64,000 bases of DNA from Paramoeba atlantica (taxonomy: Eukaryota > Discosea), in NCBI GenBank assembly GCA_977017575.1, contig CDRNVI010000020.1, positions 62,001 to 126,000 on the forward strand, read 5' to 3'. A program made the translations under genes and the position numbers. Shown one piece after another: positions 46,740-57,100 of this stretch; the stretch's first letter is position 1, and every line of letters starts with the position of its first letter. The notes below the pieces were generated by a model. That model ran no database searches, was not told the origin of the DNA, and saw only the letters and a list, made by a program, of their open reading frames with translations.

Positions 46740-48827
46740 ATGAGACCACCTTGCGTACCGTTTAAGTTGAGAGGACCCAATTTACGATCTTTGCGACCCC
46801 TAGGCGAGAAGTCCGTACGAAAAGGATCTTATTCCCAAATCCGAAATTCGGTTCTCAAAGACCGCACATTAGCGTCTATGCTTTTTTCCCAATCGCGTTG
46901 TTCAGGAGCTCGGCTGTATTTTCTGCATCACGCATGTTGTGCTTTCGACTCTGCGCTCCACGTGCTACAGTGGTTCCGTGCTTATGATTCCCCTTCAGAT
47001 CTTACACAGAACTCCACAAACAAAACGGTCCATGCCTTTTCTCGTTCTTTCCCCCCCTCTACCCCCACCGCCCCCCAGCGCGTCCGCCACACCCGTTGTG
47101 TCGGTGGTTTTACCCCCGACGAACTCACCTACGTATGGTGTCACCACGCCCCCTATGCCTTAGCCCACAGCATTGCCCGCAACATACGGCACCACCCCTG
47201 GATGGCCCTCCCCTGGACCACGTTCAACACCCCATCCATCCTACGCCTCTCCCTGGTGAGTGCGCTGCGGTGGCAGCCGCGGCTCGCACCGCACACCCCC
47301 GCGCGTGACACCCGAAGCCTTCGGGGTCTCACCGCCGCGCTGTGTCTGCTCAGTGGGTGTGACGCGCCCTGGGTGCGGCACCAGCTCGGGTGGGTGGGGG
47401 CGCAGCCGTACAAAACAACGCTGGAAGCCCACGAGATGCGGCCCTATTTCACCCGCTGCGGGGTTCAGTTTCTACGCACCATGGGGTACGGTCGGGGGGA
47501 GGAGACGTTGGATGCGGTGGCAACGGCCAATGTGCTCGTACTCGGGGAGCCTACGAATTTTGTGACCTCACTGCGGGCGTTACAACACCATTCGGGTTTG
47601 CGCATGCATAGTTCGTTTATCTTGTCCTACATGACGTGTTGGGGCCTGAAGGAGAGTGACTTTACTTGTTTAGTGGACGGAAAGGTCGATAAAAGTACTG
47701 CTGAACAAATAGTAATGCACGCCTATGAGATACATGAGATGCATTGCGATGCCACCGATGCGTATGATGCCTTTGAAGCCTGGAATACTGAAATGTATGG
47801 CATTGTTTTGCAAGCGTACTACGTCCTTGGAAAAATAGGCGACGCTTGGAAATTTATCCTGCGCGCCATTTTTGACCGAGAATTGTTACTTCCGGCCCAC
47901 TGTCTATGGATCGCGTTAGATATGAGAAACCATCTCTCACCACCGGAGCCGTACATTGCTGAAGCCGACTACGTAAGAGTATTGGCACACGTGTACGGAA
48001 GGTATATTTTGAAAGAGCCTTCGGTGGCGTATACGGAAAGAGAAGTCCGCGTTCTAGCCAAGCTTGCTGAATGTTTAACGAATCTTTCAGTCGTCTTTAG
48101 TAGTCACATGGGGTTAAGCGCAACACGCATTTTGCAACTTTGGTTCCAGGCCTTGCGGAACCGTTGGCCTACACAAGAAGTGAGAGACAGCTCGGATGAT
48201 AACTCAACGTCTAACGTTGGCAAAGCGGAGGATACGATGCAGTACTCATCACATAATTGTGCTCTCTTCGTCGCTCGCCTTCTGGCCTTGTGCATGGCTT
48301 CCGGAAGTGAGACGGACTGTGAGCGTGCCGTGAATGTGCTTGCCGAGATTGGCATTTGTCGTCAAATACACTCGTCCGCCAAAATTTTGATCTTTCTTCT
48401 AAAGTCCGGCTGGATTCGTCTCACTGTGGCAGTGTATGATTGTGTCCCAAAGAGAGAGCGAGACACTCTTCTTCATTTATTCCATTTAGAAACGCTTGAA
48501 AGACTTTATCATGCACTCTCTCAGTCGCTTCGACGTGAGGAAGCCGTGCGCGTCCGAGATAACATACTGCAGAGGCGAAAACGAGAAAATCGTCCTTCAG
48601 CGGTGGCCAGTACGTATTCGCGCAACTCCTCTCAATCTTCTGCACCTCATTGGCTCTCAGTAAAATTTCAAGACGTATTACCCACCCCAGATGACTTAAA
48701 GGCAAGTAAAATGACAGAAAATGTGAATCCTGATCGACCCCTAGGACACAAAGTGTCTTCCACGACGCACTATACACCGCAGGATGAACGAGCTTCGACA
48801 CGTGTTGCTCGAGAAAATAACGTTTAA
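46740..48827 (+). CDS. Large helical protein (695 aa), function unknown
   Basis: Not recognised. Mostly alpha-helical; the section 'DAFEAWNTEMYGIVLQAYYV' 'LGKIGDAWKFILRAIF' (about 345-380) has the look of helical-hairpin repeats such as TPR or PPR, but no array is clear. The N-terminus is Arg-rich and nearly free of acidic residues (1-60), as in mitochondrial presequences. The C-terminal 100 residues are Ser/Arg-rich. Kinetoplastids have many large mitochondrial RNA-processing proteins of this type, and that is the most I would suggest. Composition jumps: a C/G-rich block at 47040-47600 lies between AT-rich flanks without interrupting the frame. Confidence 0.7.
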   Translation: MRPPCVPFKLRGPNLRSLRPLGEKSVRKGSYSQIRNSVLKDRTLASMLFSQSRCSGARLYFLHHACCAFDSALHVLQWFRAYDSPSDLTQNSTNKTVHAFSRSFPPSTPTAPQRVRHTRCVGGFTPDELTYVWCHHAPYALAHSIARNIRHHPWMALPWTTFNTPSILRLSLVSALRWQPRLAPHTPARDTRSLRGLTAALCLLSGCDAPWVRHQLGWVGAQPYKTTLEAHEMRPYFTRCGVQFLRTMGYGRGEETLDAVATANVLVLGEPTNFVTSLRALQHHSGLRMHSSFILSYMTCWGLKESDFTCLVDGKVDKSTAEQIVMHAYEIHEMHCDATDAYDAFEAWNTEMYGIVLQAYYVLGKIGDAWKFILRAIFDRELLLPAHCLWIALDMRNHLSPPEPYIAEADYVRVLAHVYGRYILKEPSVAYTEREVRVLAKLAECLTNLSVVFSSHMGLSATRILQLWFQALRNRWPTQEVRDSSDDNSTSNVGKAEDTMQYSSHNCALFVARLLALCMASGSETDCERAVNVLAEIGICRQIHSSAKILIFLLKSGWIRLTVAVYDCVPKRERDTLLHLFHLETLERLYHALSQSLRREEAVRVRDNILQRRKRENRPSAVASTYSRNSSQSSAPHWLSVKFQDVLPTPDDLKASKMTENVNPDRPLGHKVSSTTHYTPQDERASTRVARENNV

Positions 48828-49097
48828 GATACCACACGTGTTTTTATTTCTTCCTTAAAAAAACTTTTTCTTAGAACTCCTAAGTTAGAAAAATGTTTAA
48901 AGAGCACACAAAGGATACACGTTATGTTCATTTTTGTTGTGTTTTTTCAATTTGTTATGTTTTTTTCAATATTTTTGTTATGTTCATTCTTATGCCATTC
49001 TACCCAACACTACTACCCGCTTACTTTCATAAATCCGTTTACACATTAGCCAATTTTACATCCGATAATTTTATCTTCACCTCACCCCCTTTTTTCC

Positions 49098-50699
49098 ATG
49101 CAACCCGGCTTTGTCCAATCCCCCAACGACGTCCTCCGTCTCGGGGCCACCGAAGAAAAAGGCGAGCACGCGAAACTCTCCAACATCATGGGTGCCATCA
49201 GCGTAGCGGAGGTCGTGAAATCCACACTCGGGCCTAAGGGGATGGATAAGATTCTCCAAAGCACCGACCGGGGCGCAGGCGTGCGTGTCACCAACGACGG
49301 GGCCACCATTCTTCGCTCGCTTCATATCGACAACCCCGCAGCGAAGCTTTTAATCGACACCTCAAAAGCGCAGGACGAGGAGGTCGGGGATGGCACCACG
49401 AGCGTCACGGTACTTGCCGGGGAGCTGCTACGACGCGCCGAGCGTCTCCTCCTTGAACAGTCCATCCACCCCCAGACCGTAATCGAGGGGTTTCGCATCG
49501 CCGCCTCCGTGGCAGGGGACGCGCTGAAGAGTGCCGCAAAGGATAACGCAGACAATGAGGAAAAGTTTCGTGAGGATTTACTCCGCATTGCCCGCACGAC
49601 ACTCAGCTCCAAAGTGGTGTCACTCGCCAAGGAGCATTTCGCCCAGCTCTGTGTGGACGCGGTGCTGCGACTGAAAGGGTCGAACAACTTAGAGATGATT
49701 AATGTGATCAAATCCCTCGGGGGCACGCTGACGGATTCCTATCTCGAGCCTGGGTTCCTGCTGGAGAAGAAAGTGGGGATGGGACAACCCCGGGTGCTGG
49801 AGGAGGCAAAAATTATGGTCGCCAACACCTCAATGGATGCGGACAAGATTAAGGTTTTCGGGGCTAAGGTACAGGTGGAGAGCGTCAGTGCCTTGGCGGA
49901 AATCGAAAAAGCAGAGAAGCAGAAAATGAAGAACAAGGTAGATAAGATTCTAGCGCACGGCATTCATTGCTTTATTAACCGTCAGCTGATTTACAACTAC
50001 CCCGAGGAGCTTTTCGCCCAGGCAGGGGTGATGGCGATCGAGCACGCGGACTTTGAGGGCGTGGAGCGACTCGCCAAGGCTCTGGGCGCGGACGTGTGCT
50101 CCACCTTTGATAACACCGAGGGGGTAACGTACGGCTTTGCCAAGCGGATTGATGAGGTTATGATTGGGGAGGACACGGTAATCCGATTCAGTGGGCTACG
50201 TGCGGGGGAGGCGTGCACGGTGGTCTTGCGGGGCACCTCACAGCATATTTTGGATGAAGCTGAGCGCTCTATTCATGATGCGCTGTGTGTGCTGTGTCAA
50301 ACCGTACAAAGCACGAAAACTGTCTTGGGCGCCGGGGCCAGTGAGATGCTCATGTCAACAGCGGTGGAGAGCGAGGCACGGCGAACTCCAGGGAAGAAAG
50401 CACTCGCAATGGATGCTTTTGCGGAGGCGCTGCGAATGCTACCGATGATTATTGCGGAGAATGCGGGTCTGGATAGTACGGAACTCATAACGAAACTTCG
50501 CGCCGCCCACACAGAGGGTCGACACAACATGGGACTGGACATCCAAACAGGCGACATTGCGGACGTGATGGAATCAGGTATCTTGGAGTGCTACAAAGTG
50601 AAGGACAGTGTGTTGCGTCTCGCGGCCGAGGCGGCCGAAGTGTTGCTGCGGGTAGACACTGTCATGCGTGCCACTCCCCGTCAACGATCAGATTATTAA
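49098..50699 (+). CDS. CCT2: T-complex protein 1 subunit beta, CCT2 (533 aa)
   Basis: One of the eight subunits of the cytosolic chaperonin that folds actin and tubulin with ATP. It aligns with CCT-beta end to end: '[19 protein letters not shown]' at the start, '[12 protein letters not shown]' (phosphate loop), 'TNDGATIL' and '[16 protein letters not shown]' (ATP site, about residue 96), '[20 protein letters not shown]' and the C-terminal '[20 protein letters not shown]'. The beta-specific words '[19 protein letters not shown]' and '[12 protein letters not shown]' support the assignment. Length is normal (about 530). It starts at the first ATG after a C/T-rich tract. GC-rich throughout. Confidence 0.97.
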   Translation: MQPGFVQSPNDVLRLGATEEKGEHAKLSNIMGAISVAEVVKSTLGPKGMDKILQSTDRGAGVRVTNDGATILRSLHIDNPAAKLLIDTSKAQDEEVGDGTTSVTVLAGELLRRAERLLLEQSIHPQTVIEGFRIAASVAGDALKSAAKDNADNEEKFREDLLRIARTTLSSKVVSLAKEHFAQLCVDAVLRLKGSNNLEMINVIKSLGGTLTDSYLEPGFLLEKKVGMGQPRVLEEAKIMVANTSMDADKIKVFGAKVQVESVSALAEIEKAEKQKMKNKVDKILAHGIHCFINRQLIYNYPEELFAQAGVMAIEHADFEGVERLAKALGADVCSTFDNTEGVTYGFAKRIDEVMIGEDTVIRFSGLRAGEACTVVLRGTSQHILDEAERSIHDALCVLCQTVQSTKTVLGAGASEMLMSTAVESEARRTPGKKALAMDAFAEALRMLPMIIAENAGLDSTELITKLRAAHTEGRHNMGLDIQTGDIADVMESGILECYKVKDSVLRLAAEAAEVLLRVDTVMRATPRQRSDY

Positions 50700-51004
50700 A
50701 AGGTGACACACAGTGGGGGGCGTTTGGTGGTGGGATTCCATAATATGGACTAATCGATATCAAAGGTCAAGATAAAATCCAATTTATATGGTTCAACAAA
50801 GTGCGCTTGATATTTTTACTTGTCGAGTTTTGATGATTTTATTGCCCTAAAAACAATTTCTAAGTGGTCGAAATCGGCTTTACCGGCCAATATTTCAACA
50901 TTAAACATTATTCTACCCCATTCTTACAAAATCTACAATTTCTCATAAAAGCAAGAAACCATGTTTCTTATCAATTTACTTCACTCCACCATGTAGACGA
51001 CCCC
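50700..51004. other. Intergenic
   Basis: AT-rich, with an open frame to the next gene but no ATG. Nothing else seen. Confidence 0.5.
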
Positions 51005-52258
51005 ATGCCTACCCGCATCCCCTACCAACCCCATTTCTCCCCTCTCCTTAAAAACGCCGAAATATGGCGTCTCAGCCCCCTACGTAACCGTGCCGGCCAT
51101 CTCTGCTGTGGTCCCCGGCCTCTCATCCTGCTCTCTACCCTCACACCCCCCAATTCCCCCCCTCTCTTCGGGACCTCTCTCTCCTCTACGCTAATCCAAC
51201 CCCCCTACGCCCACCGGGATGGTGTCGTTTCCCTTTTTCTTAATTCAAATTTCGCGTTATCTGAAAACGCAGATTGCGTGTTGGCTCTTCTCGACGCCCT
51301 CCGTGTGGACTGGGCCCATCTCCTGGGCTACGGCCCCGGGGCACTGCTCGGGGGTTATCTCACATGGCGTGCCCCGGCCCGGGTAGGGAGTGTTACCCTG
51401 GTGGACAGTGGCCTCACAACAGCGGCGTTGCAACACAATCATCGCATTCGTAAGAACATCGTCGAGTGGAGTCAAAACCCGAATGTGTCCATGGGGGAGT
51501 GGAGAGCGCTGTGGGGCGCCCAGGATGCAGCCGAGTGGGAAGGGGTGGGTGGGGATGGGGAGAAAGGGGGGTACTTCCCGAGACAACGAGAGCAGAGGAG
51601 CCGGGAGTGGGTCGCGAGGCTGTTTAGAGAGCACGCAGCGGAGGCAGAGGAGGCGGCAGCGCAGGGGAGGGTGTTGGAAAAGGAGGATAGGATTCCGGAG
51701 TTGTGTAGAAGGACGGGAGAGGTGCAGCAGAGGTTGGAAGAAACCTACTTGAGTGCGGAAAAAATTGGACTGATTCGGCATCCTGTACAGCTTATTGTAC
51801 CTGGCCTGGAGCCTACGCTGGACAAGCCTGCCGTGGCACTGCATAAAAAGTTGCTGAATGTAAGAAAAGTAGTCACAGTAAAAAACGTAACGCATGAGAG
51901 GATGATTCAGTGTTTGACTCAATCCGAAAACGAGACAACAGAGGAGGGGAAGAAGAGCGCTGAAGAAGGTTCCTCGTCTGGTGTTAATGTAGAAGAGAGG
52001 ACTACTGAAGATAGGGCTACTGCACCGCCCACCTCTACGACTACTGCGGATGCTGTTTTACACCAAGTAGCTCTGGCAATCTCTCAATGGGTCGCCCAGT
52101 ATGACCCCATGACACACATACGCAAACGGTGGGAAGAGATTCGCTCAGAATATGCAGCCGCAGAAGCCCCCGTTGTCACGGAGGAATTATCCGAAGCGGA
52201 AATTCGACAAAAGCGAAAAGAAGAGAAGCGTGCAAAAAAAGAACGCAAAGGAAAATAA
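51005..52258 (+). CDS. Maspardin-like alpha/beta-hydrolase-fold protein without nucleophile (417 aa)
   Basis: It resembles maspardin (SPG21), an endosomal alpha/beta-hydrolase-fold protein. 'LCCGPRPLILLSTLTPPNSP' parallels maspardin's 'YDAGPRSIRCPLIFLPP' and 'LLDALRVDWAHLLGYGPG' then 'ALLGGYLTWRAPARVGSVTL' parallels '[20 protein letters not shown]'. 'HPVQLIVPGLEPTLD' matches the late strand. The elbow that should read G-x-S-x-G is G-Y-G-P-G, so the catalytic serine is gone and it is probably a binding protein. A charged, Glu/Arg-rich insertion (about 175-235) replaces the lid, and the C-terminus is a Lys-rich helix (385-417). The first ATG, 51005, was chosen; the upstream frame has none. GC-rich 5' half. 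Confidence 0.55.
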   Translation: MPTRIPYQPHFSPLLKNAEIWRLSPLRNRAGHLCCGPRPLILLSTLTPPNSPPLFGTSLSSTLIQPPYAHRDGVVSLFLNSNFALSENADCVLALLDALRVDWAHLLGYGPGALLGGYLTWRAPARVGSVTLVDSGLTTAALQHNHRIRKNIVEWSQNPNVSMGEWRALWGAQDAAEWEGVGGDGEKGGYFPRQREQRSREWVARLFREHAAEAEEAAAQGRVLEKEDRIPELCRRTGEVQQRLEETYLSAEKIGLIRHPVQLIVPGLEPTLDKPAVALHKKLLNVRKVVTVKNVTHERMIQCLTQSENETTEEGKKSAEEGSSSGVNVEERTTEDRATAPPTSTTTADAVLHQVALAISQWVAQYDPMTHIRKRWEEIRSEYAAAEAPVVTEELSEAEIRQKRKEEKRAKKERKGK

Positions 52259-52490
52259 CTCTTCTCTGAAATATTACCCGCATGGTAACTACACCCAGTT
52301 ACCCAGTTGTGTATACAGTTTTATGTCATTATGAAGAGCACTTTTTGTGTGATTGTAATGAGACAATAAACTGCTTATGATGAGACATGCTGCTATGTAT
52401 AATGAGACATAAACTCAGTAATTTACGTACGAGACTGTCATACTTGTATTTGTGTATTACTTCATCGTTTTTATACTCGCATTTCTTCTC

Positions 52491-52943
52491 ATGCTCTCAA
52501 CGCGTATACTGAAAGAAACTCTAGAGCTCCAGTCGGATCCCCCACCCGGCGTACTTGCCTCTCCCTCGGCACTGAACGCACGCCACTTTTCCGTTATTAT
52601 GACAGGACCCCCTGACTCCCCGTATGAGGACGGCAACTTTCTTATGGAACTGTTTCTCCCTGCGGAGTATCCGATGTCTCCACCCCAGGTACGTTTCCTC
52701 ACTCCTATTTACCACCCCAACATTGACCGTCTCGGCCGAATTTGCTTAGATATCGTGAAAGACAAATGGAGTCCGGCTTTACAGGTACGCACGGTACTCC
52801 TGAGCATTCGTGCTCTCTTGAGCGCTCCCAACCCCGACGACCCCCTCGATCAAGAGGTTGCGGCGTATTGGAGAAATTATCCAGCGGAAGCGTTACAGAA
52901 GGCAAAGCAGTGGACATTGCGACATGCGCAAAAGTCACTCTAG
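52491..52943 (+). CDS. UBC13: Ubiquitin-conjugating enzyme E2 N, Ubc13 (150 aa)
   Basis: With its Uev/Mms2 partner, this E2 builds Lys63-linked ubiquitin chains for DNA-damage tolerance and signalling. The whole protein is colinear with human UBE2N: 'RILKET' at the start, '[19 protein letters not shown]', '[20 protein letters not shown]', the catalytic '[18 protein letters not shown]' (Cys about 85), and '[19 protein letters not shown]'. The 'APNPDDPL' loop is specific to this subfamily. An in-frame ATG at 52452 would add 13 hydrophobic residues, but alignment supports the ATG at 52491 (family length 150-153). No intron. Confidence 0.95.
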   Translation: MLSTRILKETLELQSDPPPGVLASPSALNARHFSVIMTGPPDSPYEDGNFLMELFLPAEYPMSPPQVRFLTPIYHPNIDRLGRICLDIVKDKWSPALQVRTVLLSIRALLSAPNPDDPLDQEVAAYWRNYPAEALQKAKQWTLRHAQKSL

Positions 52944-54185
52944 ATATGCGAACCGGAAGCCTAATCCGGTGCATTAGGGAGTTATGTCCATTGGTAGTAC
53001 AATATATGTGAACACATGGAATAGCGTTCCGAGTAGCAGGTCATGCATGTATTCTCGATCTCGATATAGGACTCAAAGACGTTTTATTGATCACGTTTCA
53101 ATGAAAACTCCAATGAAAGTAATCTGCAAATTTACATTAAGGGGGTCTAAAGTGTATAAAGAATATTTAAGTTTGGAAAATAATAGCGCATTTCAGATAT
53201 CTAAGTTCATGTTGAGGGCTTTATATTCATATTGTCGAAGGCTTTATATTGAAGGCTACTTGTATACTTGAGCTTTGGAGTTGTTTACTGTTCAACTAAC
53301 TATTCCTTTCCTAAAGCACTGACTCACAAAAATGACAAATCTTGGTTGTTGTGTTCGTATTATACATATTATAAAACGTCGGCACGTCAATTCTGTTTTA
53401 GAGGCTTGCATGAGAGTATAAGTGTATAATTTTTATTTAATTTTATACTAACCTGTTCATATTAGCTACTGCATGATGAATTTTCTCTCATCCGTACGTA
53501 TCGACCATGAGTTCTCATTAGATTTGCTACTGAAATTTATTTTACGGAATGCAATAAGTTTAAAGTTAGTTTTAGTAAGTTTAAAGTACTGTGCATTTCT
53601 TTCCTTTTGACATGAGGACATTCTATATCATTCTGCTGAGTTACTATCACAATGATAACTTTCACATTGACATCTGAAAATAGGTTATGTATGCTAAATC
53701 TTTCTGAATACTCCAGTAATACTGGAGTATTATTGGAAATGAATGAGTTTCAACGTATCTGTTTTCTGCTTTGAGTGCTCTCGACAAAAACACATTTTCT
53801 ATATTTATAGTTTTTTAGTATGTTCTTGAGGAAGCAAAGGAGTTCTTTGTGAAAGCACGTCGAATTTGTTGTTAAATTTTTTAGTTCGTATTCGAAATAT
53901 GAACTTTGTAAATTTGATGCCCTTCTATTCTATTCCAGTTGACATCTGCAGCTCTTCTTTCTTCATACCAAGTTCAGTGAAATTACATGATAAATCATCG
54001 TTTATTAAATCATACGTTTCTTATGGGAAGGAAGATGTCTTTGAAACAAATAAACTCGTATCATGATTCGATATACTTACTGTAAACCCTGCATTACGAG
54101 CTTATAACTTATAACAAAACTTATAACATGCCAGGTAATTTATTGCGCTCTTGATTCTGCTGCGAACAAACACTTTTTATGAGCA
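52944..54185. other. Gene-free stretch of 1.2 kb
   Basis: AT-rich. At 53145-53200 a piece of the MITE family C arm ('ggtctaaagtgtataaagaa', 'ggaaaataatagcgcatttc') is present. 'aggctttatatt' is repeated at 53216-53250, and 'ctccagtaatactggagtat' is a small hairpin at 53711. No gene supported. Confidence 0.6.
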
Positions 54186-57100
54186 ATGCGATTTCTTTAT
54201 TTCGCACCTGTATTGCGTCCAGGCCCTGTTTACTTTCGCTCATCTAAGCGAATATCTATTGAGTTTCCTGGTCCTGTTCCGTTATATAGCTTTACTCGAG
54301 CGTACTGGGAAGGTCAGATACATGTTTTGGAACTTCATGCCGACAGGAATAATTCATGCGTGGCGAAAGTGTGGAAGAAGGTTTCGTGCGATGAGTATAG
54401 GCAAGAACCTCCTCATCGGAAAGCTTCAATTTGTTTGACGGCGGCAAATTCTGTTGTAAAGCTAACGACTTGGATTTTCAAAGTCTATAATGCGGCTTCG
54501 AAAGATGATATAATTCCAGATCCTGAAGGACAAGAAAATGATCTTTTCATTGATCAAAAGGCCAATTCTCCACTTATTTTTCACCTTTTACAAAAAGACA
54601 CACACTTCCCCAAGATTTGGATTCGATCTCTCATACATGAGCTTCGCAAGAAGACACAAATAATTATGCGAATGTTCAATAGAATGGACTCGCTCAACAA
54701 AAGCTTATCAGGAGAGAAAATTCACAGCAAGAATACATGCATTGTTCGCCTAGCGGAAGGTGACTCTAACTGTCGAGTCTTATCCGAACATCATACTTGT
54801 ATATCGGAGTCACACATGGCTCAATTACCATCACACTGGATGCATGATCCGGAAACGATTAACTTCAGAATTCACTTGTTTACTGAGCAAGGCGCGCTCG
54901 AAACGATTGCTGCAATAGGAGTAAGTGAAGCTTGTAAAATTTTAACTCATCAGTTTTTTCGATGGAATTCTGAGGTTTCTACTCTCGCGATTTGTTGTAT
55001 GGCAATCGTACTGCCTGTCGATATCACGACTTTATTATTTAGTTCTTTGATTGCTGAAATTCCAAAAGGGGAAGATGGCGATCAACATGATGCCGCGCAT
55101 CATCGCATTGTTCCACTACAATTCTCGTCGGCTAGCAAGTCTCCTTTAGATCTCTCCTCGGTGACGACAAAGATACAGAGAATTCATGAGCGGACAAAAA
55201 ATTACCTTCTAGGAGCTTCTGTCTCGTTCAGAGAACTGGAATTAATGCAGTATGGCGGTATTGGCCGTGTTCCACATATTTATGCATCAAACAAAGTTGA
55301 TCACCTAGTATATCGTAAGGGATGCTTGCGTTTGCCGACGAATATGATCGACACTTTACTTTTACCTCACCTATTCTTAAGTTTGACCACCAACGGAGAA
55401 ATAGAATTTATAGGTCGCTCTGGAAAACATTTGCTACGTATCAATAAATTGAAATCCGGAGAAGAAGATTCGAAAGATTGTAGTGACGAAGTGCAGATAA
55501 ATGAGATAATATCTGCTACTCGTGTAATTGTGGTACGCGATTTAAGGAAAATGTTGAGTTCATGTTCTGCGCTTTTACACAGTACACCGTTCATTGCTTT
55601 TCTCTCGCGTGGTGGCTATTTTTGGTGCTCAACAATGGCCGATAAATTAAGTCAAATAAACATGAGATGTTTCACGGACATGCAACTGCAGTATCGCCAG
55701 GAAGAAAAAAACGATGATATAGTGTCGCATTTAACACCATGGAATTGCGATATGCAACATCAGTACCTGCAGGACTTCGCTGTTTTCTTGTCTACTAAAT
55801 CACAGAATGAGTTGAACGCGTTTTCTTTACTGCGGTTCCACTCAGAATATTCTTTAGCGCTTCAGGATAGGCGTTCGTTTTCTCAGAAAATTCGGAATTT
55901 CGGACAGACCTTATCAGAAATAGGATCGGAGTTGCAACTTTTTCGGAATTTGCTAAGAACTTACATTCCCAGTTCGGTACCTTTAGAAATGCACCAACAA
56001 TGGAGATGGGACGATATGAAACATTTAGAAGCGCTATATTTCGGAGGCACGATTCAGTTTGGAGAGGCAGGACAAGAATCCGCAGACCCATTTGATGCTG
56101 GGCACTCGCCGTACGTATATGCCGTGACGGAGCTTGCGTACACAGCGCAAGTGGTACCTTCCTTGCCGCTCTCCATCTTAGCAAGTTATAGTGAACTTCG
56201 AGGTGTGTCCCGCGATACTAAGACAGCACAGAGTTCGAGAATATCCTCTTTTATTGCTAAAAGAGGTTGGCTGAATCGGTATCGCATCATTACCTACGAC
56301 ATTGAATCTACGGGACTGAATATACAAAGAGACCGCATTGTGGAGTTTGCCATGTACGACGCATTGAATCGTCGTTCGTTTAGTACTTTGATCAACCCGG
56401 AGACCCGAATACCTCCAAAAGTGATTGCAATCCATGGGCTCTCCAATGAAGACGTGGCGCACGCACCAACGTGGCGAGATGCGGCCCCACGCATACTGGA
56501 ATTTTTAACCCCCGACCGAAGCACCAAGGAGGAAGTTCTATTCATTGCCCACAATAGCCGAAAGCTTGACGAGCGAATTCTTCTTCGTCAATTGCAAGAG
56601 GAAAAACTTACACTGCCTTCCGGGGTGCATTTTGTAGACTCCATACCGCTGTTACGTTTTTCTCGTGATAAATCTCCGGAGACCGGTTTGAGTTCGTTTC
56701 GTTTGAGTAATATGCTACAAGAATTAGCCATTTCGATTGAAGGAGATTTACACCGTGCCCTTAGTGATGCCACGGCTTTATGGGAAATTTTTATTCGGCT
56801 ATCCATGTCTTCCACTGTAACACCGACTAATCGTCTGAGATCTGATCCATTAGTCAGCGGTGGTTCAGGCGAGAGAAATGCAGTAGACAAAACGGTAGAT
56901 AGCAAGACAGCGAGCGATACAACCGTAGAGGGAAGCCAGGAAAAGCAATTGGACGTAACCATGCTACACACCTCGGAAGGACTTCCAACCGCGCTGGGCG
57001 AAACAATGCCCAAAGAATCTTGTAAGACTTCTGAGGCGGATGAACATGAGCGAGTCCTGCAATGGATAGGACGCAGTCTTGAATATCCAGCTTACTTTTG

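Noticed and set aside
46740-48827. Assignment of the large helical protein as a PPR protein
   Set aside because: Only one or two helical hairpins look PPR-like and no 35-residue periodic array is visible.
50864-51004. N-terminal extension of the maspardin-like gene
   Set aside because: No ATG in this stretch; AT-rich and without a match.
52452-52490. Upstream ATG of Ubc13 giving a hydrophobic N-terminal tail
   Set aside because: Ubc13 is a cytosolic/nuclear protein of about 150 residues, and alignment places the start at 52491. A membrane-tethered form is possible but unsupported.
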